DNA of 61,957 bases from an uncultured Prevotellaceae bacterium (GCA_900313235.1 OMQN01000007.1:1-61957); one strand, 5' to 3'. Shown: positions 48,112 to 57,097, counted from the first letter of the stretch. The notes: generated by a model from the sequence alone, not told the origin. Program-made: numbers and translations.

Positions 48112-49278
48112 CTAATAGGCATGTCCGTCGGCAATCTCTTCCTTGTCGAGTTTCTTCTTGTCGAGTGCATACCATGCGTAGGCGATATAGGCCACCACGA
48201 AGGGTATGAATAGGCTGACAACGGCCATGGTGCGCAGCGTGAACTCACTGGAGCAGGAGTTGGCAATGGTCAGTGACGACTGCAGGTCGGCAGTAGATGG
48301 GTAGTAGGCCGTGTGGTTCCATGCTGACATGAGCAACAGGGGCAGCACGACGAGTACGACACCTATGCCTGCAGGCCAGATGCCCTTGATATAGTCTTTG
48401 GAAACAATCGTCTTGCCGATGGCATAAAGAACCATGACGACACCCACGAGGAACAGAATGGTGAGGTACCACATGTCAATGAAGTTATGCAGGTACTTGT
48501 AGGGCTCCATGAAGATGACACTCTCATCGTTGTACGCATAGCCGTCCTTCACCAGCAGGTGGACGAGGTAGGCAATGAAGAGGATGAGGAAGGGCACGGC
48601 ATTGCCGATGAGGCGCACACTGGCGCGACAGCGGATGTCTTCGTCGTTCACATTATTAATAATGTATAGGGTGCCCAGCACGCGTGCCAGAAACATGACA
48701 GCCAGCCCGAAGACGAGTACCCACGGGTTGAGCAGGGCGTCGAGACCATGCGAGGCGTTGGCCCACCGGGAGATAGCCTCCCCTGACCCCTCTAAAAGGA
48801 GGGGAGAGAGCATGGAGTTCTTGGTGACGATGAAGTTGCTGCCTTCGAAGAAGGTTGCGACGGCTCCACCTAACAGCAGGGGGCCTATCAGCCCGTTGAT
48901 GATGAGAAACCATTGGAAAGTCTTGGCACCCAGGATGTTGCCTAACTTGTTCTGAAACTCGTAACTGACGGCTTGCAGGACGAAGGTGAACAGGATGGTC
49001 ATCCACAGCCAGTAGGCTCCGCCAAAGCTGGTGGAGTAGAAGAGGGGGAAGGAGGCAAAGAAGGCTCCGCCAAAGGTGACCAGCGTGGTGAAGGTCAGTT
49101 CCCATTTGCGACCTGTAGAGTTGATGACGAGTCGGCGACCTTCCTCAGTATATCCTAACGAACGTACCATGGAGTTGGCACCCTGTACGAAGAGCAGGAA
49201 TACCAGCAGGGCTCCCAGCAGTGAAACCAGGAAGCACCAGTAGTGTTGCAAGAAACTATAGGTAATCATAATTGTCAT
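48112..49278 (-). CDS. cydB: Cytochrome bd ubiquinol oxidase subunit II
   Basis: 388-residue polytopic membrane subunit of the high-affinity terminal oxidase, with the CydB pattern throughout (L-L-V-F-L-L-F-V-Q-G-A-N-S-M; R-K-W-E-L-T-F-T-T-L-V-T-F-G-G-A-F-F-A; F-P-L-F-Y-S-T-S-F-G-G-A-Y-W; W-N-H-T-A-Y-Y-P-S). A GC-rich palindromic repeat (48775-48808) is inserted in frame and codes roughly L-S-P-L-L-L-E-G-S-G-E-A in a periplasmic or cytosolic loop. An alternative ATG lies three codons in. It follows cydA by 10 bp. Confidence 0.96.
   Translation of the reverse strand: MTIMITYSFLQHYWCFLVSLLGALLVFLLFVQGANSMVRSLGYTEEGRRLVINSTGRKWELTFTTLVTFGGAFFASFPLFYSTSFGGAYWLWMTILFTFVLQAVSYEFQNKLGNILGAKTFQWFLIINGLIGPLLLGGAVATFFEGSNFIVTKNSMLSPLLLEGSGEAISRWANASHGLDALLNPWVLVFGLAVMFLARVLGTLYIINNVNDEDIRCRASVRLIGNAVPFLILFIAYLVHLLVKDGYAYNDESVIFMEPYKYLHNFIDMWYLTILFLVGVVMVLYAIGKTIVSKDYIKGIWPAGIGVVLVVLPLLLMSAWNHTAYYPSTADLQSSLTIANSCSSEFTLRTMAVVSLFIPFVVAYIAYAWYALDKKKLDKEEIADGHAY
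48775..48808 (+). repeat. GC-rich interspersed palindrome, copy 3 (inside cydB)
   Basis: AGCCTCCCCTGACCCCTC, TAAAA, GGAGGGGAGAG: arms CCCCTC/GGAGGGG form a hairpin. Near-identical in design to the copy at 10955-10991; keeps the cydB frame. Confidence 0.78.
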
Positions 49279-49288
49279 ATTTCAATTA

Positions 49289-50893
49289 TCATTTCTCAAT
49301 GAGGCCATCGGCCGTATAATGTGGTCCCTTTTTAATCTGCTTGAGCATGATGTTAATCTCCACACAGAGCATCAGCGTGAAGAGGAACAGGAAGAGGAAG
49401 AAGGTCAGTGCCACCGAACAGCTCTCGATGTCGCTGACGCCTACCCATGTGGGTAGCATGTCCTGAATGGTCCATGGCTGACGTCCGAATTCAGCTACCA
49501 GCCATCCGCTCTCTGAGGCAATATAGGCCAGAGGGAGTAGCAGAATGGCCAGCCAATAGTGCCAGGCGGGCAGTGCTGAAATGTCGTGGTTGTCGGCCTG
49601 TGTCTCAGGCAGGATGCCAATGGTGGCCAACAGGCGGCGTGTGATGACGGACAGATAAGGTATCTGGAAAGCCATGATGCACAAGACGGCAAAGAAGAGG
49701 ATGAACAGACACCCTGCGCCCACCATGATGCGGAAGGCCCAGAAGTTGACCCAGACGGGTGGTACTGCGTCGTGCTTGTCTTTCATATAGCCATAGCCGA
49801 AGTAAGGCATGTTCTCGTTGAGTGTCTGTAGCTGTTGGATAAGAACAGCATCGGCAGCCCCCTCCGCCTTGGCCTTGCGATAGGTTGCCAAGGCATTGAT
49901 GGCCATCTTTCCACGCACAATCTTCTCATCGACAGAGGGTTCTTCCGTGCCGTCAGCTTTCGTGTAGCCGTTGAGGATGTCGTCGATGCCAGGTACGAAA
50001 CCGTGGAAGTCGTTGGTAGCCATAAACGACAGCATGTAAGGCATCTCAATGCCAGGCACTACCGTGAGCCCTTGGTCGTAGCCGCCATCGTACAAAGCCT
50101 CCATGGCGGCGAGCTTCATGGGCTGCACCTTGGCTACGCTCTGTGCCGACTGATGGCCCGTCATGCCGGCTCCTAACGAAGCGATGAGGCCTACGACAGC
50201 AGCAATCTTGATGCTCTCCTTGGCCAGACGTATCTCGCGCTTCTTCATCAGATACCAGCACGAGACGGCAACGACGAAGACGGCACCGATAATCCAGGCA
50301 GAGATGACAGTGTGACAGAACTTGTCGATGGCAAAGGGCGACAAGGCCACGTCGAGGAAGCTGACCATCTCGTTGCGCATGGTGTCAGGGTTGAAGGCAC
50401 AGCCCACAGGATACTGCATCCACGCGTTGGCCACCAGAATCCACCAGGCGGAAATGGTGGCACCAAGGCCTGTCAGCCAAGTCGATGCGAGATGAAATCC
50501 GGGCGATACCTTCTTCCATCCGAAATACATGACGGCAACAAAGGTGGACTCCATAAAGAAGGCCACAATGCCCTCGATGGCCAAAGGTGCACCGAAGATG
50601 TCGCCGACAAACCAGGAGTAGTTGGACCAGTTGGTGCCAAACTCAAACTCCAGGATGATGCCTGTGGCTACGCCCATGGCAAAGTTGATGCCGAAGAGAC
50701 GCTGCCAGAATTGGGCCGTATCGCGCCAGAAGGTATCGCGTGTGCGGTACCAACAAGTCTCTACGATGCCCATCACTACGGCGAGTCCCAGCGTCAGAGG
50801 CACGAAGAGCCAGTGGTAGATGGCTGTCAGCGCAAATTGTGCTCTTGCCCAGTCGATGGACCCGCTGTCAATGGTTAGAAATAAGTTGTTCAT
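49289..50893 (-). CDS. cydA: Cytochrome bd ubiquinol oxidase subunit I
   Basis: 534 residues, the quinol-oxidising and heme-bearing subunit. Conserved R-A-Q-F-A-L-T-A-I-Y-H-W-L-F-V-P-L-T-L-G (N-terminal heme His region), G-I-N-F-A-M-G-V-A-T-G, E-G-I-V-A-F-F-M-E-S-T-F (buried acidic residues), H-T-V-I-S-A-W and G-W-L-V-A-E-F-G-R-Q-P-W (the GRQPW motif). Together with cydB it allows oxygen scavenging or nanaerobic respiration in an otherwise anaerobic organism. Operon order on the minus strand: DUF4492 gene, cydA, cydB. Confidence 0.97.
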   Translation of the reverse strand: MNNLFLTIDSGSIDWARAQFALTAIYHWLFVPLTLGLAVVMGIVETCWYRTRDTFWRDTAQFWQRLFGINFAMGVATGIILEFEFGTNWSNYSWFVGDIFGAPLAIEGIVAFFMESTFVAVMYFGWKKVSPGFHLASTWLTGLGATISAWWILVANAWMQYPVGCAFNPDTMRNEMVSFLDVALSPFAIDKFCHTVISAWIIGAVFVVAVSCWYLMKKREIRLAKESIKIAAVVGLIASLGAGMTGHQSAQSVAKVQPMKLAAMEALYDGGYDQGLTVVPGIEMPYMLSFMATNDFHGFVPGIDDILNGYTKADGTEEPSVDEKIVRGKMAINALATYRKAKAEGAADAVLIQQLQTLNENMPYFGYGYMKDKHDAVPPVWVNFWAFRIMVGAGCLFILFFAVLCIMAFQIPYLSVITRRLLATIGILPETQADNHDISALPAWHYWLAILLLPLAYIASESGWLVAEFGRQPWTIQDMLPTWVGVSDIESCSVALTFFLFLFLFTLMLCVEINIMLKQIKKGPHYTADGLIEK

Positions 50894-50897
50894 AGCA

Positions 50898-51113
50898 TTA
50901 TTGTTTTAGGATTTTGGTAGCCACAAATTCTGATTCCTTGCCCTCGTCAGCATGAGTGCTGATGTAGTTGGGGAAGAAAAACACTTTCAGAATGGCAAAG
51001 ATGATGAACAGCTTAATCAGAATGATAGCCCAGAGCGTACGCCCCAGCGTCATCTGGCGGAAACCGTCGCGATAGAAGTTGAAAGCCTTGTATAGCCAAT
51101 TGTCTTTGTCCAT
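50898..51113 (-). CDS. DUF4492 small membrane protein
   Basis: 71 residues starting at 51113 (M-D-K-D-N-W-L-Y-K-A-F-N-F-Y-R-D-G-F-R-Q-M-T-L-G-R), with one membrane helix (L-W-A-I-I-L-I-K-L-F-I-I-F-A-I-L) and a charged C-terminus. This is the DUF4492 pattern commonly found directly ahead of cydA in Bacteroidota. By position and size it may act as a CydX-like accessory subunit, but this is inference. Stop lies 4 bp before the cydA start. The longer frame upstream crosses the promoter and is not used. Confidence 0.88.
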   Translation of the reverse strand: MDKDNWLYKAFNFYRDGFRQMTLGRTLWAIILIKLFIIFAILKVFFFPNYISTHADEGKESEFVATKILKQ

Positions 51114-51143
51114 CACAATGCCCTTTATAGCGTTAATAATGTT

Positions 51144-51175
51144 GCAAATATAGTAAATATTTTCAAAACTGCAAA
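51144..51175 (-). promoter_or_regulatory. Promoter of the cyd operon
   Basis: Minus strand: TTTG at 51175-51172, 19 bp, TATATTTGC at 51152-51144; start codon at 51113. Confidence 0.75.
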
Positions 51176-51181
51176 TTTTTC

Positions 51182-51212
51182 TTTGGTATTTCGTAGAAAA
51201 AGTATAACTTTG
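51182..51212 (+). promoter_or_regulatory. Promoter of the coiled-coil protein / efflux run
   Basis: TTTG at 51182-51185, 19 bp, TAACTTTG at 51205-51212; start codon at 51247. The -33 boxes of the two divergent promoters lie back to back (51172-51185). Confidence 0.82.
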
Positions 51213-51246
51213 CAGCATGTTTTCGAAAACAAAAATCTTTTGAACT

Positions 51247-52125
51247 ATGAATAATAAGAAAATTGTACTGCCCTTAGTGGCTGTCATCGTGTTGCTGGTT
51301 GCAGGTGTTGCTTATCTTGCTTATTCTCTCAATCAGGAGAAACAGGTAAACAAGGACATGCAGGAACTGGCTGTTCTTGAGAAGCAAGAAATGGAAAATG
51401 AGTATCAACAGTTTGCTGATCAGTACAGCGAGATGAAGACACGCATCAACAATGACTCTATCGTTGCCCAGCTGACCCGTGAGCAGGAGCGTACCAAGCA
51501 GTTGCTGGAAGAACTCCGCAAGACGAAGGCTGACGACGCTGCAGAGATTACCCGTCTGAAGAAAGAACTGGCTACCGTTCGTGCCGTGCTGCGCAGCTAT
51601 GTGCTCCAAATCGACTCGCTGAACCAGTTGAATGCAGAGCTGATGGACGAGAACAATCGTGTGCGCTCTGAGTTGGAAATCACCAACCAGCAGAACATGG
51701 CGTTGGCATCGAGCAACATGACGCTGTCAGAGAAGGTCGCTATCGCTTCGCAGCTGAATGCTACGAATATCTCGCTGACCCCGCTGAACAAGAAGGGCAA
51801 GAACAACAAGAATATGAAGAAGGCCCGCTCACTTCTCGTTTCCTTCAATATCGCTCGTAACGTGACGGCTGCCAATGGCACCCGCGAAATCTTCATTCGC
51901 ATCACCACTCCTATGGGTGAGGCACTCAATGGTGGCGGCACATTCAACTATGAAGACCGCCAGCTGGCCTACAGCATCAAGCGCTCTATCGACTATAGCG
52001 GTGAAGAGACTTCTGTTACTGGCATGTGGCCTGTCAACGAGACACTGCCTGGTGGCTCTTACAACGTCAGCATCTTTGCTGATGGCAATATGATTGGCTC
52101 AAGAAACTTCACGTTCGAGAAATAA
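51247..52125 (+). CDS. Membrane-anchored coiled-coil protein of unknown function
   Basis: 292 residues. One N-terminal membrane helix (about 6-27, I-V-L-P-L-V-A-V-I-V-L-L-V-A-G-V-A-Y), a long coiled coil (about 28-165, rich in E/K/Q with heptad hydrophobics), a basic stretch (K-K-G-K-N-N-K-N-M-K-K) and a C-terminal beta-rich domain (I-F-I-R-I-T-T-P-M-G-E, D-G-N-M-I-G-S-R-N-F-T-F). I do not recognise a named family. The stop codon abuts the TolC-like gene's ATG, so it may be an accessory part of the efflux operon, or simply co-transcribed. Confidence 0.8.
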   Translation: MNNKKIVLPLVAVIVLLVAGVAYLAYSLNQEKQVNKDMQELAVLEKQEMENEYQQFADQYSEMKTRINNDSIVAQLTREQERTKQLLEELRKTKADDAAEITRLKKELATVRAVLRSYVLQIDSLNQLNAELMDENNRVRSELEITNQQNMALASSNMTLSEKVAIASQLNATNISLTPLNKKGKNNKNMKKARSLLVSFNIARNVTAANGTREIFIRITTPMGEALNGGGTFNYEDRQLAYSIKRSIDYSGEETSVTGMWPVNETLPGGSYNVSIFADGNMIGSRNFTFEK

Positions 52126-53598
52126 ATGATTAGGTTATTAACTGTTTGCTGTTGGCTATTAGCTGTTGGCATATCACCTGTTGAGGCTCAGCGCGTTCTG
52201 AGCCTTGATAGCTGTCGAGCCATGGCCTTGCGCAACAATAAGCAAATGAGTGTGCAACGTGTCAAGCAGGAGGTAGCCAAGAACCTCCGCAAGTCGGCAC
52301 GTACGAAGTATCTGCCTCATGTGTCTGCCGCAGGTGGCTATCTCTATACTAGCAAGGAGATATCGCTGCTTAGTGACGAGAGCAAGGATAAACTGTCGAA
52401 CCTGGGCACCAACGGTGTCAATCAGCTGCAGACGGGACTGGCTTCGGCTATGCCTATACTGAGCGCCTTGTTTGGTGGTACTGCTCCCGTGACATCTATG
52501 ATGAATGGCATGGCGGGCACGCTGAACCAGATAGGGCAGGGCATCGTCGACGAGTTGAACACGGATACGCGCCACATGTTTGGCGGTGCCATCCTCGTGA
52601 CACAACCCGTATTCATGGGTGGTGCCATCGTGGCAATGAACAAGATAGCGGATATTGGCGAAGAAATGGCGGCCAACTCGGCCGATGCTCGTCGCCAAGA
52701 GACGCTCTACCAGATAGACCAGGCCTACTGGCAGGTGGTGTCGCTGCGCCATAAGCAGAAGCTCGCTGAGGGTTTTCTTGGACTGGTGAAGAAGCTGGAC
52801 GGCGATGTACAGAAGATGATTCGTGAGGGTGTCGCTACCCGTTCGGAGGGCTTGAGCGTCAGCGTGAAAGTCAACGAGGCTGAGATGGCTGTCATGAAGG
52901 TCAACGACGGACTGACACTGTCGAAGATGCTGCTGTGCCAGCTCTGCGGACTGCCCGTCGACGAGCAGGTGACGCTGGCTGACGAAGAGAAGGAAGAGAT
53001 TGCCGTGACGGACGAAGTAAGGACTGCCGCTCAAACCGACATGATGCTTTCGAACCGTCCGGAGCTGAAGATGCTGCAGAACGTGGTGGATATCAGTCAT
53101 CAGACTACCAATCTCCTCAAGGCAGGTAATCTGCCGCAGGTGATGCTGGTAGGTGGCTATTCGGTGTCGAATCCTAATGTGTATAACGGTTTCCAACGTA
53201 AGTTCAGTGGCGCATGGAATGTGGCCGTACTGATGCGTATACCCATCTGGAACTGGGGTGACGTAGCTTATAAGGTGCGTGCCGCCAAGGGGGCAGCCAC
53301 TATCGCTACTCTGGAACTGGAGGAAGCCCGCGAGAAGATGGAACTGCAGTTGAGTCAGAGCAACTTCCGTGTGAACGAGGCCGACAAGAAGCTGGAACTG
53401 GCGAAGGCCAGTCGGCAGAAGGCTGAAGAGAACCTGCGAACGGCCAACCTGGGATTCCAGGAGGGCGTCATCTCGTCGACAACGGTCATGGAGGCACAGA
53501 CTGCCTGGCTGCAGGCGCAGTCGCAGTATATCGACGCTGAGATTGATGTGCAGCTGAGTCGTGTGAACCTGCAGAAGTCGCTGGGAACACTGAGGTAA
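52126..53598 (+). CDS. TolC-family outer-membrane efflux protein
   Basis: 490 residues with the TolC/OEP architecture: two repeats of long helices and strands (L-D-S-C-R-A-M-A-L-R-N-N-K near the N-terminus; Y-Q-I-D-Q-A-Y-W-Q-V-V-S-L-R-H-K; C-terminal E-A-Q-T-A-W-L-Q-A-Q-S-Q-Y-I-D-A-E). Signal peptide M-I-R-L-L-T-V-C-C-W-L-L-A-V-G-I-S-P-V-E-A, whose hydrophobic core is coded by a heptad array. Forms the outer-membrane channel for the HlyD and ABC-2 proteins encoded next. Its stop codon begins another heptad array. Confidence 0.93.
   Translation: MIRLLTVCCWLLAVGISPVEAQRVLSLDSCRAMALRNNKQMSVQRVKQEVAKNLRKSARTKYLPHVSAAGGYLYTSKEISLLSDESKDKLSNLGTNGVNQLQTGLASAMPILSALFGGTAPVTSMMNGMAGTLNQIGQGIVDELNTDTRHMFGGAILVTQPVFMGGAIVAMNKIADIGEEMAANSADARRQETLYQIDQAYWQVVSLRHKQKLAEGFLGLVKKLDGDVQKMIREGVATRSEGLSVSVKVNEAEMAVMKVNDGLTLSKMLLCQLCGLPVDEQVTLADEEKEEIAVTDEVRTAAQTDMMLSNRPELKMLQNVVDISHQTTNLLKAGNLPQVMLVGGYSVSNPNVYNGFQRKFSGAWNVAVLMRIPIWNWGDVAYKVRAAKGAATIATLELEEAREKMELQLSQSNFRVNEADKKLELAKASRQKAEENLRTANLGFQEGVISSTTVMEAQTAWLQAQSQYIDAEIDVQLSRVNLQKSLGTLR
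52135..52169 (+). repeat. Heptad array coding a signal-peptide core
   Basis: TTATTAA CTGTTTG CTGTTGG CTATTAG CTGTTGG: five 7-bp units, in frame as L-L-T-V-C-C-W-L-L-A-V-G of the TolC-like protein's signal peptide. Confidence 0.85.
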
Positions 53599-53630
53599 AT
53601 TGTAAATAGTAAATCGTCAAATAGTAAATA
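53596..53630 (+). repeat. Heptad-like array starting at a stop codon
   Basis: TAAATTG TAAATAG TAAATCG TCAAATAG TAAATA; the first TAA is the stop codon of the TolC-like gene. Confidence 0.75.
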
Positions 53631-53635
53631 TAAAG

Positions 53636-54622
53636 ATGAATGCAAAAACGCAACATAACAACATTCTGCTGGCTATCATAGGTTTCGCCACAGTGGTGGT
53701 CATCGTTGGTGTCATCGGATTCTTTGCCTTCTCCCGTAAGCCAGAGGTAATACAGGGACAGGTAGAAGTCAGCGAATATCGCGTGTCGAGCAAGGTGCCT
53801 GGCCGTATCCTGGAGATACGCGTCAAGGAGGGTGACTTCGTCAAGGTCGGCGACACGCTGGCAATCCTCGATGCTCCTGAGGTGCGTGCCAAGATGGAAC
53901 AGGCCCAGAGTGCACAGGATGCTGCCTCGGCGATTGAACTGAAAGCACAGAATGGTGCCCGTGAAGAGCAGATTCGCGGTGCCTACAATGTGTTACAGCA
54001 GGCCAAGGCCGGCGTAGAGATTGCTGAGAAGTCATACAAGCGCATCCAGCGCCTCTTCGATGAGGGCGTTGTCAGCGAACAGAAACGTGACGAGGTGTAT
54101 GCCCAGTATAAGGCGATGGAGGCACAGATGCAGGCTGCCCAGAGCCAGTATGACATGGCGGTGAATGGTGCCCGTCGCGAGGACAAGCTCGCTGCTGCTG
54201 CCCAGGTGGGACGTGCCAAGGGTGCCGTACAGGAAGTGAACTCGTATATCCACGAGACAGTACAGATTGCCCAGATGGAGGGAGAGGTCATGGACATCTA
54301 CCCCAAGCAGGGTGAGTTGGTAGGTACTGGTTCGCCTATCATGACCATTGCCGTCATGAAAGATATGTGGGGAACGTTCAGCGTCCGTGAAGACCAGTTG
54401 GCAGACATGAAGGTGGGCGACACGTTTACCGCCTTTGTTCCTGCTTTCAACAAGGATATCCAGCTGAAGGTGTACTCTCTGAAAGACGAGGGCTCTTACG
54501 CCGTTTGGCGTGCCACGAAGGCCAATGGTCAGTATGACCTGAAGACCTTTGAGGTCAAGGCCCGTCCGGTAGAGAAGTTTGAGGGACTGCGTCCTGGAAT
54601 GAGTCTGGTTATTAAGAACTGA
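53636..54622 (+). CDS. HlyD-family periplasmic adaptor (membrane fusion protein)
   Basis: 328 residues: N-terminal membrane anchor (about 10-32, I-L-L-A-I-I-G-F-A-T-V-V-V-I-V-G-V-I-G-F), first half of a barrel-sandwich domain (V-P-G-R-I-L-E-I-R-V-K-E-G-D-F-V-K-V-G-D-T-L), a helical hairpin rich in A/E/Q (about 75-205), second half-motif (E-G-E-V-M-D-I-Y-P-K-Q-G-E-L-V), and a beta-barrel domain. It links an inner-membrane exporter to the TolC-like channel. Two bp separate it from the following permease. Confidence 0.94.
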   Translation: MNAKTQHNNILLAIIGFATVVVIVGVIGFFAFSRKPEVIQGQVEVSEYRVSSKVPGRILEIRVKEGDFVKVGDTLAILDAPEVRAKMEQAQSAQDAASAIELKAQNGAREEQIRGAYNVLQQAKAGVEIAEKSYKRIQRLFDEGVVSEQKRDEVYAQYKAMEAQMQAAQSQYDMAVNGARREDKLAAAAQVGRAKGAVQEVNSYIHETVQIAQMEGEVMDIYPKQGELVGTGSPIMTIAVMKDMWGTFSVREDQLADMKVGDTFTAFVPAFNKDIQLKVYSLKDEGSYAVWRATKANGQYDLKTFEVKARPVEKFEGLRPGMSLVIKN

Positions 54623-54624
54623 CG

Positions 54625-55797
54625 ATGTTGCTGATGCTGCGTCGGATATACGAGTTGTCGTTGAGGGAGTGCAAGATATTCATGCGCAACCCCATCTACG
54701 TATTCTGCATGGTGGTGTTCCCGCTGGCAGTGATGGTCTTCTTCACCTCTATGCTGGAGAACGGACAGCCGCAGGATATGCCCATAGGTGTGGTAGACCC
54801 TGACAATTCGTCGACGACACGTGCCTTGATACGTCGCCTGGATGCCTTCCAGACTAGTCAGGTAGTTGCCCGCTATCCTTCTGTCAGTGCCGCACGCCGT
54901 GCCATACAGAATAATGAGATTTTCGGTTTCATCTATTTCCCCCAGGGAACGACAGAAAAACTGCTGAGTGGCAGACAACCCAAGATCTCGTTCTACTATT
55001 CGATGACGTCGGTTACTGCCGGTTCGATGGTGTTCCGTGACTTGAAGACGGTAGCCACATTGGGCTCTGCCGCTGTAGGACAGGCCACGATGCGTGCCCG
55101 TGGATTTACGGACAGCCAGATTAAGACATTCCTGCAACCCATAGCCATCGACCTGCATCAGATAGGTAACCCTACGACTGACTATAACGTCTTCCTGTCG
55201 ACGATGATGGTTCCTGGCATTATGATGCTGTTTATCTTCCTCATCACGACCTATGCCATTGGTACGGAACTGAAGTTCAACCAAGGTAAGCAGATTATGC
55301 TGATGGGTGGCAACAGCATCATGGTAACGCTCATCGGCAAGCTGTTGCCCCACCTGCTGATATGGCTCACGCAAGTGTTCTGCTATAGCTTCTACGTCTT
55401 TGGCATCCTGGAATTCCCCCATCCTGGAGGTACGGGAATGATTGTGCTGCTCAACCTGCTGATGGTCTTTGCCGCCATGGGCTTTGGCATCTTTGCCTTC
55501 GGACTGATGCCTTCGCTGCGCATGTCGATGAGTATCAGCTCACTGTGGGCGGTGCTCAGTTTCTCGATGGCTGGTACGGCATTCCCCGTCATGGGAATGG
55601 ACGGCCCCTTGCAGGCGTTGGCATGGCTCTTCCCACTGCATCACTATTGTGTAATCTATGATACCTGCGTGCTAAATGACTTCTCGCTGCTCGAGTGCTG
55701 GTGGCATGTGGCTGCTATGCTGGCCTTTATGCTGTTGCCGATGCTTGTGGCAGGAAAGATCAAGAACGCTATGCATACCTATGTATATATCCCCTAA
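54625..55797 (+). CDS. ABC-2 type permease (YhhJ/YbhR-like), first
   Basis: 390 residues: one N-terminal membrane helix (about 22-42), a large extracytoplasmic domain (about 45-190, with I-G-V-V-D-P-D-N-S-S-T-T-R-A-L), and five C-terminal helices with the ABC-2 permease pattern (T-T-Y-A-I-G-T-E-L-K; F-S-M-A-G-T-A-F-P-V-M-G-M). Pairs with the following homologue in an MFP-dependent exporter. No ATPase gene lies in the operon. Confidence 0.92.
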   Translation: MLLMLRRIYELSLRECKIFMRNPIYVFCMVVFPLAVMVFFTSMLENGQPQDMPIGVVDPDNSSTTRALIRRLDAFQTSQVVARYPSVSAARRAIQNNEIFGFIYFPQGTTEKLLSGRQPKISFYYSMTSVTAGSMVFRDLKTVATLGSAAVGQATMRARGFTDSQIKTFLQPIAIDLHQIGNPTTDYNVFLSTMMVPGIMMLFIFLITTYAIGTELKFNQGKQIMLMGGNSIMVTLIGKLLPHLLIWLTQVFCYSFYVFGILEFPHPGGTGMIVLLNLLMVFAAMGFGIFAFGLMPSLRMSMSISSLWAVLSFSMAGTAFPVMGMDGPLQALAWLFPLHHYCVIYDTCVLNDFSLLECWWHVAAMLAFMLLPMLVAGKIKNAMHTYVYIP

Positions 55798-55809
55798 CGA
55801 CGCAGACCC

Positions 55810-57027
55810 ATGAAAATAGACTATATCCTAACGACGATCAAAGAGGGCTGCCGCGACGCAGCACGCATCTGGCGTGACGAGTTGCTGCGGATTATCAAAG
55901 ATGAGGGTGTCATCATCTTCTTCTTTGTCGTGCCCTTGGTCTATCCGTTGCTCTATTCGTGGATATATAATAATGAGGTGGTACGTGAGGTCCCTGTGGT
56001 GGTGGTAGACAATAGCCACTCTCAGCTGAGCCGTAAGTTTATCCGCATGTGCAATGCGTCGCCCGATGTCAAGGTGGTGGCCTTTGTGGACGATGTCGAT
56101 GAGGCCAAGATGCTGATAGGACGTAACGTGGCGATGGCACTCTATTACATCCCCTCCGATTTCCAGACGCGCATCTATCGCATGGAGCAGGCTACCATAA
56201 GCGTCTATTGTAACATGAGTCTGGTGCTGTGTTATAAGGCCGCTTACCAGACGGCACTCATGGTGTCGCAGGAGATGAACAGTGAGATACAGATTCAACT
56301 GTCGGGAAAGTATACCAAGCGCGAGGAACAGATACAGGCGATGCCCTTGGAGGCTGACGGACAACCGCTGTTCAGTCCGGCAGGAGGCTACGGCTCGTTT
56401 GTGCTGCCTGCCGTGCTCATGCTGATTGTCCAGCAGACACTGGTGCTAGGTATTGGTCTGTCGGCAGGTACTGCCCGCGAGAGCAACCGCTTCCAGAACC
56501 TGGTACCCCCAGATCGCCGCTATTATCATGGCATGTTCCGCGTGGTGTTTGGCAAGGCGATGTGTTACCTGATGATATACATCCTGATGGGTGCATGGCT
56601 TACCATCATTGTACCGCGGCTGTTCCATTTCCCCTGTCTGGCCCACTGGCAAGACTTGTTGGCCATCATGCTGCCCTATACGCTGGCCTGCATCTTCTTT
56701 GGTATGACGGTGAGCTGTCTGGTACGCTATCGTGAGAACGTGATGCTCATCATTGTGTTCGTCTCTGTGCCGTTGCTGTTCCTGACAGGAGTGTCATGGC
56801 CGCAGACGGAGATTCCTGGCTTCTGGCAGGGCGTGTCTTGCTTGTTCCCTTCAACCTTCGGTGTGCGTGCCTATATCCGTCTGAACTCTATGGGCGGTAC
56901 GCTGAGCGACGTACTCACGGAGTACCGCATACTCTGGTGCCATGTGGTGGTCTACTTCATTGTGGCCTGTCTGGTCTATCACCACCAGGTGAATCTGGCT
57001 CGCCAGCACGCAGCAGAGGCAGAGTAA
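55810..57027 (+). CDS. ABC-2 type permease, second
   Basis: 405 residues with the same design as its neighbour: N-terminal helix (about 36-55, V-I-I-F-F-F-V-V-P-L-V-Y-P-L-L-Y), extracytoplasmic domain (V-V-V-V-D-N-S-H-S-Q-L-S-R-K), and C-terminal helices (L-G-I-G-L-S-A-G-T-A-R-E-S-N; F-L-T-G-V-S-W-P). Probably forms a heterodimer with the previous protein. Last gene of the coiled-coil/TolC/HlyD/ABC-2 run; the energy source is not encoded here, so an ATPase must come from elsewhere or the system works differently. Confidence 0.92.
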   Translation: MKIDYILTTIKEGCRDAARIWRDELLRIIKDEGVIIFFFVVPLVYPLLYSWIYNNEVVREVPVVVVDNSHSQLSRKFIRMCNASPDVKVVAFVDDVDEAKMLIGRNVAMALYYIPSDFQTRIYRMEQATISVYCNMSLVLCYKAAYQTALMVSQEMNSEIQIQLSGKYTKREEQIQAMPLEADGQPLFSPAGGYGSFVLPAVLMLIVQQTLVLGIGLSAGTARESNRFQNLVPPDRRYYHGMFRVVFGKAMCYLMIYILMGAWLTIIVPRLFHFPCLAHWQDLLAIMLPYTLACIFFGMTVSCLVRYRENVMLIIVFVSVPLLFLTGVSWPQTEIPGFWQGVSCLFPSTFGVRAYIRLNSMGGTLSDVLTEYRILWCHVVVYFIVACLVYHHQVNLARQHAAEAE

Positions 57028-57046
57028 AACAAATTTCCACCTTTTT

Positions 57047-57078
57047 CTTGGCTGTTTCGGAAATAATTTCTATCTTTG
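57047..57078 (+). promoter_or_regulatory. Promoter of the MNT-HEPN remnant locus
   Basis: CTTG at 57047-57050, 20 bp, TATCTTTG at 57071-57078. The ~50-bp region around it is about 85% similar to the promoter at 57568-57620. Confidence 0.75.
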
Positions 57079-57097
57079 CAGCAGATACAAAGAAATT

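Noticed and set aside
52174-53196. 340-codon minus-strand frame opposite the TolC-like gene
   Set aside because: Antisense shadow; His/Leu/Arg-rich translation without motifs.
54529-55422. 297-codon minus-strand frame opposite the HlyD/permease genes
   Set aside because: Antisense shadow crossing two recognised genes.
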